The notes: generated by a model from the sequence alone, not told the origin. 64,000 nucleotides of DNA from Pachypanchax playfairii (GCA_006937955.1 SSNP01000295.1:1284-65283); one strand, 5' to 3'. Counted from the stretch's first letter, positions 13,101-24,340 are shown. Numbers and translations: made by a program.

Positions 13101-16100
13101 CTTTATATCAAATATATATCTTATATCAAATTGAAGCACTTTTATCAACAGATTTGTGTGACACTACTTAGTGAAAGAAGCCCTTCCATTAAAACCAGTG
13201 TTTCTGAGGTTTCTGTTGAATATTTTAGCTCCACAGGTGTTCTTACCTTCATAGTGGGTGAAAACAGGTCAACAACTTCTCTTTTAGTTTTAATCTCTCA
13301 AACTACGCAGGTGGTGATAAAACCCGAGTTCTCCCGAGTTCTAACGGCCTGTATCTGTTTCATCACAACTACTTTGTTCATTAGTATTCATCAGCTCTTG
13401 CAGTTGAAACCACACCTAGCATGGTGCTGGCTAAAAGCTGTTAGCATAACGCCTAGCATGCTGCTGGCTAAAAGCTGTTAGCATAAGACGTAACAAACAG
13501 GAAGAGAGAACGTCTGATGTTACCGTGCACAGCGGGGCAGGAAACAATATACCTTGCTCTCATAGGCTAGTTTGTTAGCCAATCAGAGCAAATTAGAATA
13601 ATGAATATGAACGAGTTGCTGCTCGAAGCCTGACGGAACCACTTGAATTTTAATGCAGATAGATTGAAAGGTCTGTTAATAAGTGTTTCCTGATATTTTT
13701 TAGATATAAAATATTTCATATTACTGGTTAATACTTAAAGGAACTTAAGGCAGCTTTAAAAAATCTGACTCAGTGCTGCCGCGACAGGCGCTGTGGCTAA
13801 CTGCAGCCACCAGCCAAGCCGGCACGGGAGCGCGCACAGACACTTTACAGACTGTTCGTCTTCCCAGCACTGCACCGGGGAGGCTAACATACTTCACGTC
13901 AGGTCTCTCCACTCTGTTATTTGATTTGATCTCATCATTTTCATACTGTATCAGGCTCTAAACACGACCTATAATGTTTTCTCACCTGGTCACAAGGAAA
14001 TGAGCCATGTCAGCATCCGTTTTCACTCCCAAATGCAGCTGAAGTTCCCTCCATGAACCGAACGCATATCCAATATTTATGCGGGTGCCTGCCCGGCTTC
14101 GGTCATATTTTTTTTTAGACTCACGAGATGCCGCTGATAAAGTCTTTTTTTTCTTCGTGGTGCCACTTTTTTGGGGGGTGAGAGTGGATGCAGGTCGTTT
14201 GCTGGCTGCAGAAACATCCATAAGTATACCTTCAGTGTTTGAATCCAAGTCCACGGCGGCCATGTACTTCCTGTTCAAGAGCTGTCGGCAACGCGCATGC
14301 AGCGTCAATTTACGTCACATCCCTACAACTGCGCGGGAAATTCGGACATCGAACTGCAGCGCATTATGTAGCACACAGCGTTTCCAAGGCAACAGACATA
14401 TATGCGGATGGCCTCGTTATTTTGGGTTTTTAATGCTTCATGACCCATTAGCATTGAATAAACTGGAAATGCATGTGTAGTTTTTCACAAATCTTGCCTT
14501 AAGTCCCTTTAAGAAATAACCACAAAGTCCTGAAATGGCCTCTTTAAGTCTTGTTGATCCTGTGCAGGGTCAGAGGATCTCAGATTTTTTTAATTTAACA
14601 GCCATGTGTGCATCCTGTACATCATTCACCCCAACAATCTAAATATCACATGAAAGCTCTGATTCTCCTCTTTCTGATGATAGAAATTTTGACATGCAAC
14701 AACCACAACAGCACTAACACTAAAGCATTTTTTTCTGAAAAGCAAAGAATTGAAGAGTTAATTTTCTACCTTTACAGCTTTCTACATGTACAAAATCTAT
14801 AATTTCCAGTAAGATATTGGTCTCATTCTGCCTGGACAGTTCCAGGGAATATAATTTTAAAAAACTGCAGAAAACACTTCCCGACTTTAGATCAGCTCCG
14901 ACAGTTTTTTCATTTATATTGGTCATATCAGGCGTAATGTACTTTCGCCCTTGATAACTAGCTACAATTTGGTGATAGCATCTTACACATGATTTAGTCA
15001 AAATGACCCTGCAGATACATTCTTTAAAATTGTCATAAAACTGGAGTTGAAAAGGTAGATGAAAAACCATTGGCCATGTTGTGATGTCATAGGATGAACA
15101 TGTTTTGTCTTGGTCAGTGTTAGTGTGTCTTTAAACTAACAGAGCGTAACCAAGACCGATATTTCAGAGAAGAATTAAATGATATTTCTGATTAAACTGA
15201 GTTTGTGTTTCAACGTGTGGCATTGTTTGTTTAATATTTGTTCATTTCTGTCTCGTGTTTAGAAGGTGGATGATGTTCAGGTTTTATCAGTTTATGATGA
15301 TACAGACTTTTATTAAAGGCTTAGAGTCAGCTGATCATTATCTCGCAGGAGTAGCCCAGTTCCACTAGGGGCCCCCATCCCAGCGGCCCACCCTGAAGGT
15401 GACCACACCCCCCCAACCCGTTATACACTTTAAGGATTCCTATAGTGTAAAAGAGTTTCTTCGGTTAATATCACATATTTGCTGAAAATTAAAGTTAAAA
15501 GGATTGAAGAAAGTCGAGTTTTATTATATATTGTTTACCTTGTTTTCTACTCTGCCATGTCAACATGCGTGTTTTCATGTGCTGGTACTAACACGGTGAA
15601 AGCTGCTGCTCAGTGAGGAAATGACTCCGTTCAAGTTGAAACTATGGATCAAAGAAGATGTTTGATCTGATTAACAACATGAAAAACATTCTGGAGATCT
15701 TGAAATTCTCATTATGTGTTTAAATGAAACTGATTTATTATGTTTTTATGTTTTGTTTTTTTAGCATCCTTGGTGAAGAAGTTCTTGGCATTTGGCCTCG
15801 TAATGCTGAAAAAGCTGACATTAACTGTGCTTGTGTTTCACACGCCGGCCTCAACCTGGTGACTGGAGACGACTTCGGCCTCATCAAGCTCTTTGATTTT
15901 CCCTGCTCTGAAAAGTTTGTGAGTAAAACTGGAATTGAGATCAGTCTAAACTGATGTGTCTCTGTCAGGGGTGTATGTCACAAAGCGGAATTTGTTTTTG
16001 TTTAGTAATGCAGTCCGTTATTTTCTCAGTTAATTACTTACTAAAAAAAACTAATTCCTTGTATAATAAATAAAAGTGATTGTAATTAAACATCTAGTCT

Positions 16101-19100
16101 GGCAGCACCAGGAATCAAACCCACATCCTCTGAACTAAAGGTATATACTCTACCACTAGACTATAGTAACCAGCATGTTACTATGTACACCCAGCCTCCA
16201 TACAACCATGTTTCTATGTGTTTAGTCATGTTATGTACTTCTAATTCATAGTAACACACTGTATGTTACGTTCACTAACAATAACGGTGGTGGAATGTTG
16301 GAAACTGTCATTTATTAGATTATTCTGTTACTGTAAATCCATCCATGTTGCACAACGGCTTCATTCCAAACGCTGCTGATNCGTCCTCTCTCTCTCTCTC
16401 TCTCTCTCTCCTGATGGAGATTTCTACATAATATCTGCGTTTCCACGTCAACAGGCTCATCGTCGTGTCTGTTACTGATGTCAGACAGCAGGAGAAACTC
16501 TGAGTTGTGTCAAACAAACCTGCTGGTGAGCAGGTTAGGTTCAAGGAGTGTGTTGCCCTGGTAACCGACTCAGAGTTACACTGAACTCGCTTTGTGAAAC
16601 TGAAAAACCAGAGTATCCTCATCTCAGGGTTAACTAACTCAAAGTTTTCCACTGAACCTGCTGTGTGAAATACATCCCTGGTGACTTCTTCTTCTTCTGA
16701 TCTTTTCTTCAGGCAAAGCATAAACGTTACTTTGGCCACTCTGCTCATGTGACCAACATTCGCTTCTCCTGTGATGATAAATATGTCATCAGTGCTGGCG
16801 GTAGTGACTCCAGGTAAGAACTAAAACCATTTCCTTTGATGTAAAAACGTTGTTTATTCTCCATCCTGAACAAACAAGAAGCCTTTTATGGCAAATCTTC
16901 ATTTATTGCTTAAGGATGTGAATTAATACTCCTCAGCAGAACTGGCTCTAGTGCTTTTGGTGCCCGAGGCAAAATTAGTGTTTGCTCCCAAATATTAATT
17001 ATAAAATAATTTATTAAAAAGTCTTCCTGTAGGTTCCATGTTCAAACAATACAAACGTTTGAGCTTCAAGTCAATCCCAGTAACAACAAACACTTTTTTG
17101 GTAAATAAATATGATCACACACAACATCTTGACAAGAGATCCACCTTTTGCAATAAACTTTAATGTTTTAGTAAAAGTCCTAAAACAGAAAAAATGTAAG
17201 ACTTGCAGAACAAATAAAAATTAACATTAACAGTGAAAAAAGCATCAATAAACTAAAGGGGAGCGACCATAGAGCAACAGTCACGCCCTTCTACTTCCGG
17301 TCCATGGGTCCCCTGGACGAAAAAATAATGAATAAAAGTCAACGGAGCGATAAAAGTTATTTCCTGATCCAGTTTGAAATGCACCATGGATCCAACATGA
17401 TGTCCGTGAGTTGTAGAGACAAGTTTTGATGCAGAGAAAGCGATCAGTTTCAACACGCGGCAAAAGTTATTTTATATTTTGTGTGAAGACACGTAGTAGA
17501 CTACAACCACTTGTCTCACCATAGCGCTCAGAAGGAGAAGAAGAATCAGAATAGGAACAATGGCGGTGAGTTTAGCTTCACCTCCTTCTATCAGGACGAA
17601 GGAAGGAACATTAAACGACTAGTTTTGTGGTGACGTCCAGGTACAAAACACACCGGCATTGTCGCGTAAAAACGAGGGAAAAGGCAGCGGTGAGACTCGG
17701 GAGATTCTGCCGTGACATCATATGTGCGACTTCCCAGTTGTGATCATTTTAATTAAAAAGTTTTTAAAATAAATAAATCTGAATCCACTTGACAGACACG
17801 ATCAAAACGTACATCATTATTTATCATTTAAATTGCGGTACAGCATATGTGTGATTCAGGGTGTAAGACCAAGTGGACCAGAAAATAACTTTTATCACGT
17901 CATTGACTTCCATTCATTATTTTTTCGTCCAGGAGACCCATGGGCCGAAGGGGAGGAGACTGTGGCCCCCCATTGGGAGTAAAAAAACAAAAAAATGCTG
18001 CCACTGGCCATCAGGATTTCAACCTCCATCCTCATCAGTCCCTTTGCACTCCAGGATGCACGTTATGATCTGAAAAACAGTATCTCTGGTGACCAGCTCC
18101 AGGCCTTTAGAGTCACTATCCTGGATGTTTTAGATGTCCTGTAGAAGCCTGTGAACAAATTGTTCTTCTGCAGCAGGTGTGTTAAAGCAGTGGAACATCT
18201 AAAACGTGTAGAATAGTGCCTCTCAAGGCCTGGAGTTGGTCACTTTTCTACAAAGTCATATAATATTGACCACAATCACCAAGTTAATTACTCCCTTTTT
18301 ACAAACTAGATGAATCTGACTTCTGCAAGCGTAACATCAAAGACGAAGTCCAACAGCCTTTTTCTCCCCCGTCTGTATTTTTGCTTAGACTTCAGTGTCT
18401 TCCTCTGTTTCCTTCAGTAGGTCAAAGATCTGTTGAAATAGATGTAAATCAATAAATCAAAAATATCCTAATCAGTTACACATTTTAAAATTCTGAATAC
18501 CATTTTTATTTTAAATAACTGTGCAGTGCTTTCATTTTGTAATTTTATCATTTCTGTACATATATAGTATATTTTAATATAAACAGGAGACTCTTAGGTT
18601 TTTTTTATATTTCTACCTGTGTGGATCTAAACACGTGTCACTTTGCTGCTGTTGAAGAGGAATTTCCCTACTGACCTATGTACTGCATAAAGTATAAAAC
18701 AAAGGTAAAATACCTTTTACAAAAATAACACTTTCTAAGCTAATGTTAGCACAGACTTTAGCATCATTCAGATAAACAACAACTCGTGTTTCATTAGAAA
18801 TGTCTAGTGCCTTTTTATAGAATGCATTTTTAGTGAGATACCACTTGTTTTATAAAGGATAATAAAAATAGTCTTCCTCTTACGTTCTTTCTCCCTTGAT
18901 CTCCGTACAAGCTACAAATATCATGTACACAAACAACGTCTTTTATTTTTTCAGGCGAAGAACAATTTCCGCTACGGAGGTCACATGACTTCCGGTATTG
19001 AATTGAGGTATGGCCACAGTTGGGTGCCTTTCGACGCACAACCCGGGCAATTAAATATTAAAAACAGATTCTGTTGTGCGGACCCTTTTCAATTTCGTAT

Positions 19101-21087
19101 TTTTTATCCAAAACTAAATTTTAAATTATGAAAAACAAGACAATTTTTATTTTTTGTTTCTTATTCAAAATCAAATAACAAAATACAATCAGATTTTCAT
19201 TTTTTGATTTTAGTTTATCAATTAAAAATAGGAAGGGCGAATGATACACAGATTTAAAATCATTACACAACTTTTTATTCTGAGTTAAACTCTGACAGTC
19301 AAAAAAGGTAAAACCCATTTAATTTAATTTAATGTTGCTTTGGATAAAAGCGTCTGCTAAATGACAGTAGTAGTAGTAGTAGTAATGTTAGAATAACACG
19401 TACCACTACGTTGTGACTTTCTTCCTCCCCCGAGGGTTTGGGAGTTCTTCTCATGATATAAATATTGTGTTGTTTACACCTGTCAACAATATTACAACCT
19501 GTGCACTACTAATCCATGCCCCTCCACCTCCATAGATAGAGCATGTGCTGCAGGACATGTTTAGGGTCAGGTAAATTAAATGGGAAATTACAGGTGTTGT
19601 TGTTGTTTTTTAATTTTCTGCATTTTTTTTTGGTTTATTTTACTTTCTAGTCAGCACAATGAAGGACCCCAGGGGTCTGTTCCAGAAAGCAGGTTATGTG
19701 ACATAACCAGATAAGTTTGAGGGTAAGTTTGTAGATAACCTGAATTTTCGGTTCCAAAAACGGAGGTATCTTTTAAGGTATGTTAGTAACCATAGCAACT
19801 TAATCTCTGGTAAAGGATTTAGAGCATGACGTGTTCGTTTGATGATGATCCTGCAGCGTTTGGACTTTAAACAGAGTAATTTAATTAATTACAATTTCCA
19901 ATATTACAACACCGTTATCATTAGTGAATGTAAAATGCAGTGCGTTACTATAAATCAATAAAACAAAGTATGTAATGTAATTAGAAACATAAACACATGG
20001 TTATATGGAGGCTGGGTGGATTAGCTAACAAGCTGTAGTCTAGTGGTAGTGTACTCATCTCTTATCCAGAGGACTGTGGTTCAATCCCTGATGCTGACAG
20101 ATCACGTGTTGAAGAAGAATCAGTTTGATTTGCATAATTCAAGGAATTAGTTTTTTTAGTAACACAGTTCGTAATGTTCTTGTTTCATCCTGACTTGGTA
20201 CAGAGTTCTTCTGGCTCCAGATAGATTACATCTGATTAAAGAAGGAGTTGATATAATATATGTCTGAGTTCATTTACAATATTATTTTACTCTTTAACAC
20301 ATTGGTGGCAAAAGAAAGTCATTATTAAAAGGTTATTTAAAATACTGAAAAACATTTTAAATTAGACATCAAACACATAATAATAGTTGAGAGTTATATC
20401 TGTTAAACTGGTGCCTTTTTTCTGTTATATTTTACTAACATTCTCTCTTTTGCTGCTGCAGCTGTTTTAATTTTCTTTATAAATATTAGATTGAATTCTT
20501 CATAAACAGCATCAAGACTTCCAACTCTGCTTCTGAATAATAAGAATCTGGTTAATCAACCTAGTCCTTGTTAACCAGAGTTCATGAGCACAGCCTGAAC
20601 ACATAAAGACCCTCTCAATGGATCACCGAGTTCATGAGTCACAATGGAAAGTGAAGGGGGGGGGCATATTATTATTATACGCTGCAGGATCATCATCAAA
20701 CGAACACGTCATGCTCTAAATCCTCGCTGGAACAAACTTACCAGAGATTAAGTTGCTATGGTTACTAACATACCTTAAAAGATACCTCCGTTTTTGGAAC
20801 CGAAAATTCAGGTTATCTACAAACTTACCCTCAAACTTATCTGGTTATGTCACATAACCTGCTTTCTGGAACAGACACCAGCTTGACTAAGAAACTGTAA
20901 ATACTACATATGTAATATTTTTGTAGGGGGGTCTGCAGTGGCACCCCCTCCAGGAAGTGGTGTCCTAGGCGATTGCTGTGCCCACCTAGAACCAGGTCTG
21001 CTACTCTGGGACTCGTTCCCTCCTCGTGGAGGTGACGTGGTAACTTGATGTTTTCTCTGCAGCCTGTTTGTGTGGAAATGTCAGTGA
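4166..21087 (+). CDS. eml6: EML6, echinoderm microtubule-associated protein-like 6, C-terminal part (5' partial)
   Basis: Microtubule-binding WD-repeat protein of the EML family; about 665 C-terminal residues are visible. Fifteen exons: 4166-4292, 4366-4444, 4524-4653, 4725-4823, 8050-8223, 8296-8504, 8605-8762, 9184-9298, 9437-9625, 9705-9877, 9983-10145, 10222-10325, 15765-15918, 16713-16813, 21063-21087 (TGA). All have GT-AG junctions and phases that join without a stop. The third exon carries the HELP motif (VFGYRGFDCRNNLHYL). WD-type strands follow to the end (IHVWDA, ITVWRW, IRIWDLADK, LFVWKCQ). The total fits the last of the three HELP-WD modules of EML5/EML6. EML6 is preferred over EML5 because MTIF2 lies downstream, as in human 2p16. 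The first two modules must lie upstream of this window. Introns of 3.2, 5.4 and 4.2 kb hold transposons. The two-base start phase of 4166 shows it is an internal exon. Confidence 0.92.
4880..5340 (+). mobile_element. L2-like LINE pieces in an EML6 intron
   Basis: 4883-4960 resembles an L2 3' tail in reverse orientation. 5122-5325 then encodes WMALNFLHLKERKTEVIVF, the L2 reverse-transcriptase block before the terminal region. Both are truncated. Confidence 0.55.
5371..5640 (+). repeat. Dispersed repeat family R1, copy 2 (partial)
   Basis: Matches the second half of the R1 copy at 1723-2290, including GTTAGCCAATCAGAG and ATACTTAAGAAATAACC. Its TTAA at 5614-5617 is an unoccupied version of the site that carries an insertion in copy 3. 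Confidence 0.7.
5641..6330 (+). mobile_element. L2-like LINE reverse-transcriptase C-terminus and tail
   Basis: The frame 5644-6168 contains SYLCRKDLERVVHAFITSQL, DYCNFLYVGL and LVQNAAARLLTG, the well-known C-terminal region of L2/CR1 LINEs. It ends in a 3' tail with TTTATAAATAAACTTGACTT. Truncated at the 5' side. Confidence 0.85.
6331..8049 (+). other. EML6 intron, no recognised feature
   Basis: A/T-rich intron. Short open frames here (7130-7586, 7719-8125) have no family signature, and the last one merely runs into the EML6 exon at 8050. I see no conserved repeat or RNA. Confidence 0.5.
10361..10860. mobile_element. Possible hAT-like MITE
   Basis: The left end CAGAGGTGCACATAA and the reverse complement of the right end CAGGGGTGAACATAA match at 13 of 15 bases. 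A clean target duplication is not visible. Inside is a C-rich run (10740-10772). No transposase. Confidence 0.5.
11106..11174 (+). repeat. 13-bp tandem repeat, about five copies
   Basis: Unit CAGACCAGCTGCT repeated head to tail; contains the E-box-like palindrome CAGCTG. The surrounding 10870-11580 sequence is unclassified intron. Confidence 0.85.
11590..11722 (-). mobile_element. tRNA-derived SINE-like element
   Basis: On the minus strand an A-box-like GGTGCAGTTGGTAGAGCAG and a B-box-like GGGTTTGAATCC are spaced as in tRNA genes. A tail follows with the AACATGCAAACT / CCCTGTGCATGTG text that is common in fish genomes. Not a functional tRNA. Confidence 0.7.
12300..12900 (+). mobile_element. 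Candidate solo LTR (Gypsy-like)
   Basis: C/T-rich stretch with ACTATAAAATC (TATA-like), AAATAAAG (poly(A)-like, about 12809) and the end CACATAACACAAAATGTGAC, as seen in fish Gypsy LTRs. The left boundary is unclear. The open frame 12368-12622 is not a gene. Confidence 0.45.
13228..14550 (+). repeat. Dispersed repeat family R1, copy 3, split by an insertion
   Basis: 13228-13738 and 14509-14550 join to the same order as R1 copies 1 and 2 when the 770-bp element between them is removed. Confidence 0.75.
13739..14508. mobile_element. TTAA-inserted DNA transposon (Kolobok or piggyBac type)
   Basis: 770 bp, flanked on both sides by TTAA (13735-13738 and 14509-14512). Ends are AGGAACTTAAGGCA and, on the other strand, AGGGACTTAAGGCA. 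The minus strand encodes about 100 residues with RINIGYAFGSWRELQLHLGV and a lysine-rich stretch, a motif I associate with fish Kolobok-like elements. No transposase catalytic core is seen, so it is non-autonomous. TTAA target duplications are known for both piggyBac and Kolobok. Confidence 0.8.
14560..15764 (+). other. EML6 intron, no recognised feature
   Basis: A/T-rich intron with no repeat signature I can name. The open frame on the minus strand at 14720-15070 shows no family motif. Confidence 0.45.
15966..16680. mobile_element. TIR element carrying an antisense tRNA-like segment
   Basis: Left end CAGGGGTGTATGTCACAAAGC-type sequence and the reverse-complemented right end CAGGGATGTATTTCACACAGC-type sequence form imperfect terminal inverted repeats. 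At about 16099-16167 the minus strand has GTCTAGTGGTAGAGTA and GGGTTTGATTCC, like tRNA A and B boxes. A (TC)n run at 16386-16410 follows a single N at 16381. The right end lies 32 bp before an EML6 exon. Confidence 0.65.
17255..17985. mobile_element. MITE with long terminal inverted repeats
   Basis: About 100 bp at 17259-17365 is inverted at 17870-17985, sharing GACGAAAAAATAATGAAT and the CCATGGGTC / GACCCATGG block. No coding capacity. It is a fold-back element in the last EML6 intron. Confidence 0.7.
18088..18243. mobile_element. Short palindromic MITE, parent type of the 33-bp array
   Basis: 156 bp with near-symmetrical ends GGTGACCAGCTCCAGGCCTT and, reversed, GTGACCAACTCCAGGCCTT, each followed by a CACTAT...GTTTTAGATGT block. 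The same block is tandemly amplified at 23600-24265. Confidence 0.7.
18250..19670 (+). other. EML6 intron, no recognised feature
   Basis: A/T-rich intron. It contains a short (AGT)n run near 19366-19384 and nothing else I can support. Confidence 0.45.
19672..20879. mobile_element. TIR element with tRNA-like segment; both ends the same (fold-back copy)
   Basis: Starts GGTCTGTTCCAGAAAGCAGG and ends with its reverse complement; about 190 bp at each end match as an inverted repeat. The tRNA-like segment at about 20033-20099 has TAGTCTAGTGGTAGTG (A box) and GGTTCAATCCC (B box). Related copies are at 22258-23345 (inverted), 25993-26612 and its gap duplicate 29001-29620. The termini resemble ISL2EU/Harbinger-type elements. 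No transposase. Confidence 0.75.
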
Positions 21088-22113
21088 AGTGAGTTCATCT
21101 GAATTCGTCTCTGGTCACGCTGCTCTCAGCTTCCTGTTTCTGAACTGTGAGGACCAGAAGTCCACACCGAGCCGACCTGGGATCAGTTTCCTGCTGCTGA
21201 TGGGGGGACACAGGGACTGTTCTTGTCTGTTCAGTAGATTCTAGTTAAAGTAGGATCTCATTTTTTTTCTTTTTTGTTAAATTAGCAGAGAAATGTTTGA
21301 CCTCCAACAGATGTTTAGCTGTTTGATGTAGCTTTGATGTTTTTGTGTGTCTGTACGTGCCTTTTCTATGATCTCTGACCAAACATTTGATACTACATGG
21401 TGCTGTAACAGAGCCCTTACAGATGTGGATACTGAGTGCAGCTGTTGTGTTTCTGTTGTGTGATGATGTAGTGAACTGCATCCAAGTTCCAAAAGACAAT
21501 GATAGACTCGTGTTTGATCCATGATCTTAAAACTGAAGGTATCATAACTGCTAGAAACTAGTTTGTTTAAGACTATTTTAAAAAGTTCTACCTCTAAGCA
21601 CAATGAAATAAAATAATATATTCAGGTAGAAAATAAATGTTTACTACAAGCTGTTTTATGTTTCTGCCTCTCGCCCAAAGACTGCTGGAGACAGACACCA
21701 TCTCTCTGCAACCCTGAACAGGAAGACGCAGGTTTAGAAAATGGATGTTTTCTGTTTGTGTTGATCTTTCCAACCACATGGTGGTGCTGTTTCCTCTCTG
21801 AAACTGCTTCTATCCTGATTTAAAAACATTTTAAAGGAAATATTGTATTTAACAAACACTTCATGTAGGCGGAGTCTTTAATCTCTGTGTAAAATACTGT
21901 GAAGGAACATAAACCTCTGAACCCATGTAGCACTGGTGAAGCCTGTTTACTTTGAATTCCCTCAGTTCAGATTCATCACTTTGTTTTCCATTTCCAACAA
22001 CTCAGACCTTTAAATCGTTCAAAGCCAAAAGTTTGAAACTTGTTTCCTCAGCACCTTCTCAGACACGGAGGAGATGGCATCAACATTTTGTAATGACTAA
22101 ATGAGTTGTACCA

Positions 22114-22119
22114 AATAAA
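22114..22119 (+). terminator. Probable EML6 poly(A) signal
   Basis: AATAAA about 1.0 kb after the EML6 stop, followed by a T- and G-containing stretch. It is the first good canonical hexamer after the stop on this strand and lies before the next transposon (22258), so the 3'UTR probably ends near 22140. Confidence 0.6.
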
Positions 22120-22257
22120 AGCACAGTGTGACCATGTCCTTGCATTTCTCTTCTACGTACGTTCTGTATGTGGGTGAAACACTTTCTACAAACTAACCCG
22201 TCCCACAGAGAACATTAGGTCCATCTGGAGCACTGAGGACACGGCATCATTCTACCA

Positions 22258-23345
22258 GGGGTCCGTTCCAGAAAGCTTGGTCAACTTACCATTAGGTAAA
22301 CCCTGAACTCAGGGTTAACCAACCAAGAACCTGCTTAACCTGAGTATGTTGGTTCTAGAACACCTGATAAGAATCTGGTTAATCAACCTAGTCCTTGTTA
22401 ACCAGAGTTCATGAGCGCAGCCTGAACACATAAAGACCCTCTCAATGGATCACCGAGTTCATGAGTCACAATGGAAAGTGAAGGGGGGGGAGTTGGAAGT
22501 CTTGATGCTGTTTATGAAGAATTCAATCTAATATTTATAAAGAAAATTAAAACAGCTGCAGCAGCAAAAGAGAGAATGTTAGTAAAATATAACAGAAAAA
22601 AGGCACCAGTTTAACAGATATAACTCTCAACTATTATTATGTGTTTGATGTCTAATTTTAAATGTTTTTCAGTATTTTAAATAACCTTTTAATAATGACT
22701 TTCTTTTGCCACCAATGTGTTAAAGAGTAAAATAATATTGTAAATGAACTCAGACATATATTATATCAACTCCTTCTTTAATCAGATGTAATCTATCTGG
22801 AGCCAGAAGAACTCTGTACCAAGTCAGGATGAAACAAGAACATTACGAACTGTGTTACTAAAAAAACTAATTCCTTGAATTATGCAAATCAAACTGATTC
22901 TTCTTCAACACGTGATCTGTCAGCATCAGGGATTGAACCACAGTCCTCTGGATAAGAGATGAGTACACTACCACTAGACTACAGCTTGTTAGCTAATCCA
23001 CCCAGCCTCCATATAACCATGTGTTTATGTTTCTAATTACATTACATACTTTGTTTTATTGATTTATAGTAACGCACTGCATTTTACATTCACTAATGAT
23101 AACGGTGTTGTAATATTGGAAATTGTAATTAATTAAATTACTCTGTTTAAAGTCCAAACGCTGCAGGATCATCATCAAACGAACACGTCATGCTCTAAAT
23201 CCTTTACCAGAGATTAAGTTGCTATGGTTACTAACATACCTTAAAAGATACCTCCGTTTTTGGAACCGAAAATTCAGGTTATCTACAAACTTACCCTCAA
23301 ACTTATCTGGTTATGTCACATAACCTGCTTTCTGGAACAGACCCC
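22258..23345. mobile_element. TIR element with tRNA-like segment, complete inverted copy
   Basis: 1088 bp between GGGGTCCGTTCCAGAAAGC and GCTTTCTGGAACAGACCCC. Reversed relative to 19672-20879, with which it shares the core and the right end. Its left end (GGTCAACTTACCATTAGG and onward) is different, and a related end occurs near 49740-49850. The tRNA-like segment is antisense at about 22918-22985. Confidence 0.8.
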
Positions 23346-23594
23346 TGATGTTCTGCACATGTCTCCAGGGAGGGGGCAAGGCCCTCCCTCATGAGTGCTG
23401 CCCCTCGAGTTGCCTGAATAAAATAGTGAATAAATTCCTGTAACTCTCACAGCTAAATGAACATTTTCACTGAGACATTTTTAGAAAGTAAAATACTACA
23501 AACGGTGGTGTTTAGTGTCTTGCTTCAGACTCTGGCAGCTCGGGGTGTGTGTGTTTAATCTGCAGGTCCTGGTGTAACATTGTTACATCACTAN

Positions 23595-24340
23595 AGGCGT
23601 GTCAAGCTCCAGACCTCGAGGGCCACTATCCTGCATGTACTCCAGGCCTGGAGGGCCACTATCCTGCATGTACTCCAGGCCTCGAGGGCCACTATCCTGC
23701 ATGTACTCCAGGCCTGGAGGGCCACTATCCTGCATGTACTCCAGGCCTGGAGGGCCACTATCCTGCATGTACTCCAGGCCTGGAGGGCCACTATCCTGCA
23801 TGTACTCCAGGCCTCGAGGGCCACTATCCTGCATGTACTCCAGGCCTCGAGGGCCACTATCCTGCATGTACTCCAGGCCTCGAGGGCCACTATCCTGCAT
23901 GTACTCCAGGCGTCGAGGGCCACTATCCTGCATGTACCCCAGACCTCGAGGGCCACTATCCTGCATGTACTCCAGGCCTCGAGGGCCACTATCCTGCATG
24001 TACTCCAGGCCTCGAGGGCCACTATCCTGCATGTACTCCAGGCCTCGAGGGCCACTATCCTGCATGTACTCCAGGCCTCGAGGGCCACTATCCTGCATGT
24101 ACTCCAGGCCTGGAGGGCCACTATCCTGCATGTACTCCAGGCCTCGAGGGCCACTATCCTGCATGTACTCCAGGCCTCGAGGGCCACTATCCTGCATGTA
24201 CTCCAGGCCTCGAGGGCCACTATCCTGCATGTACTCCAGGCCTCGAGGGCCACTATCCTGCATGTTTTAGATGTTTCCCTGTTTCAACACACCTGATTCA
24301 ATACTCTGCATTTCAACAAGTTCTGGAGATGAACTATTGC
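23595..24340 (+). repeat. 33-bp minisatellite, about 20 copies, inside a MITE
   Basis: Unit contains CAGGCCTCGAGGGCCACTAT and CCTGCATGTACTC. Because the unit is a multiple of three, long open frames appear on both strands (for example repeats of GLEGHYPACTP). Units differ mainly by CTCGAG versus CTGGAG. The right flank TTTTAGATGTTTCCC continues as in the MITE family at 18088-18243. A single N at 23594 marks the left edge. Confidence 0.92.

Noticed and set aside
14720..15070. Minus-strand gene of 116 codons
   Set aside because: A/T-rich intron sequence with no family motif, no start context and no repeat or splice support.
20033..20099. tRNA gene
   Set aside because: A and B boxes fit, but I could not pair an acceptor stem. 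The segment recurs inside several transposon copies, so it is tRNA-like cargo.
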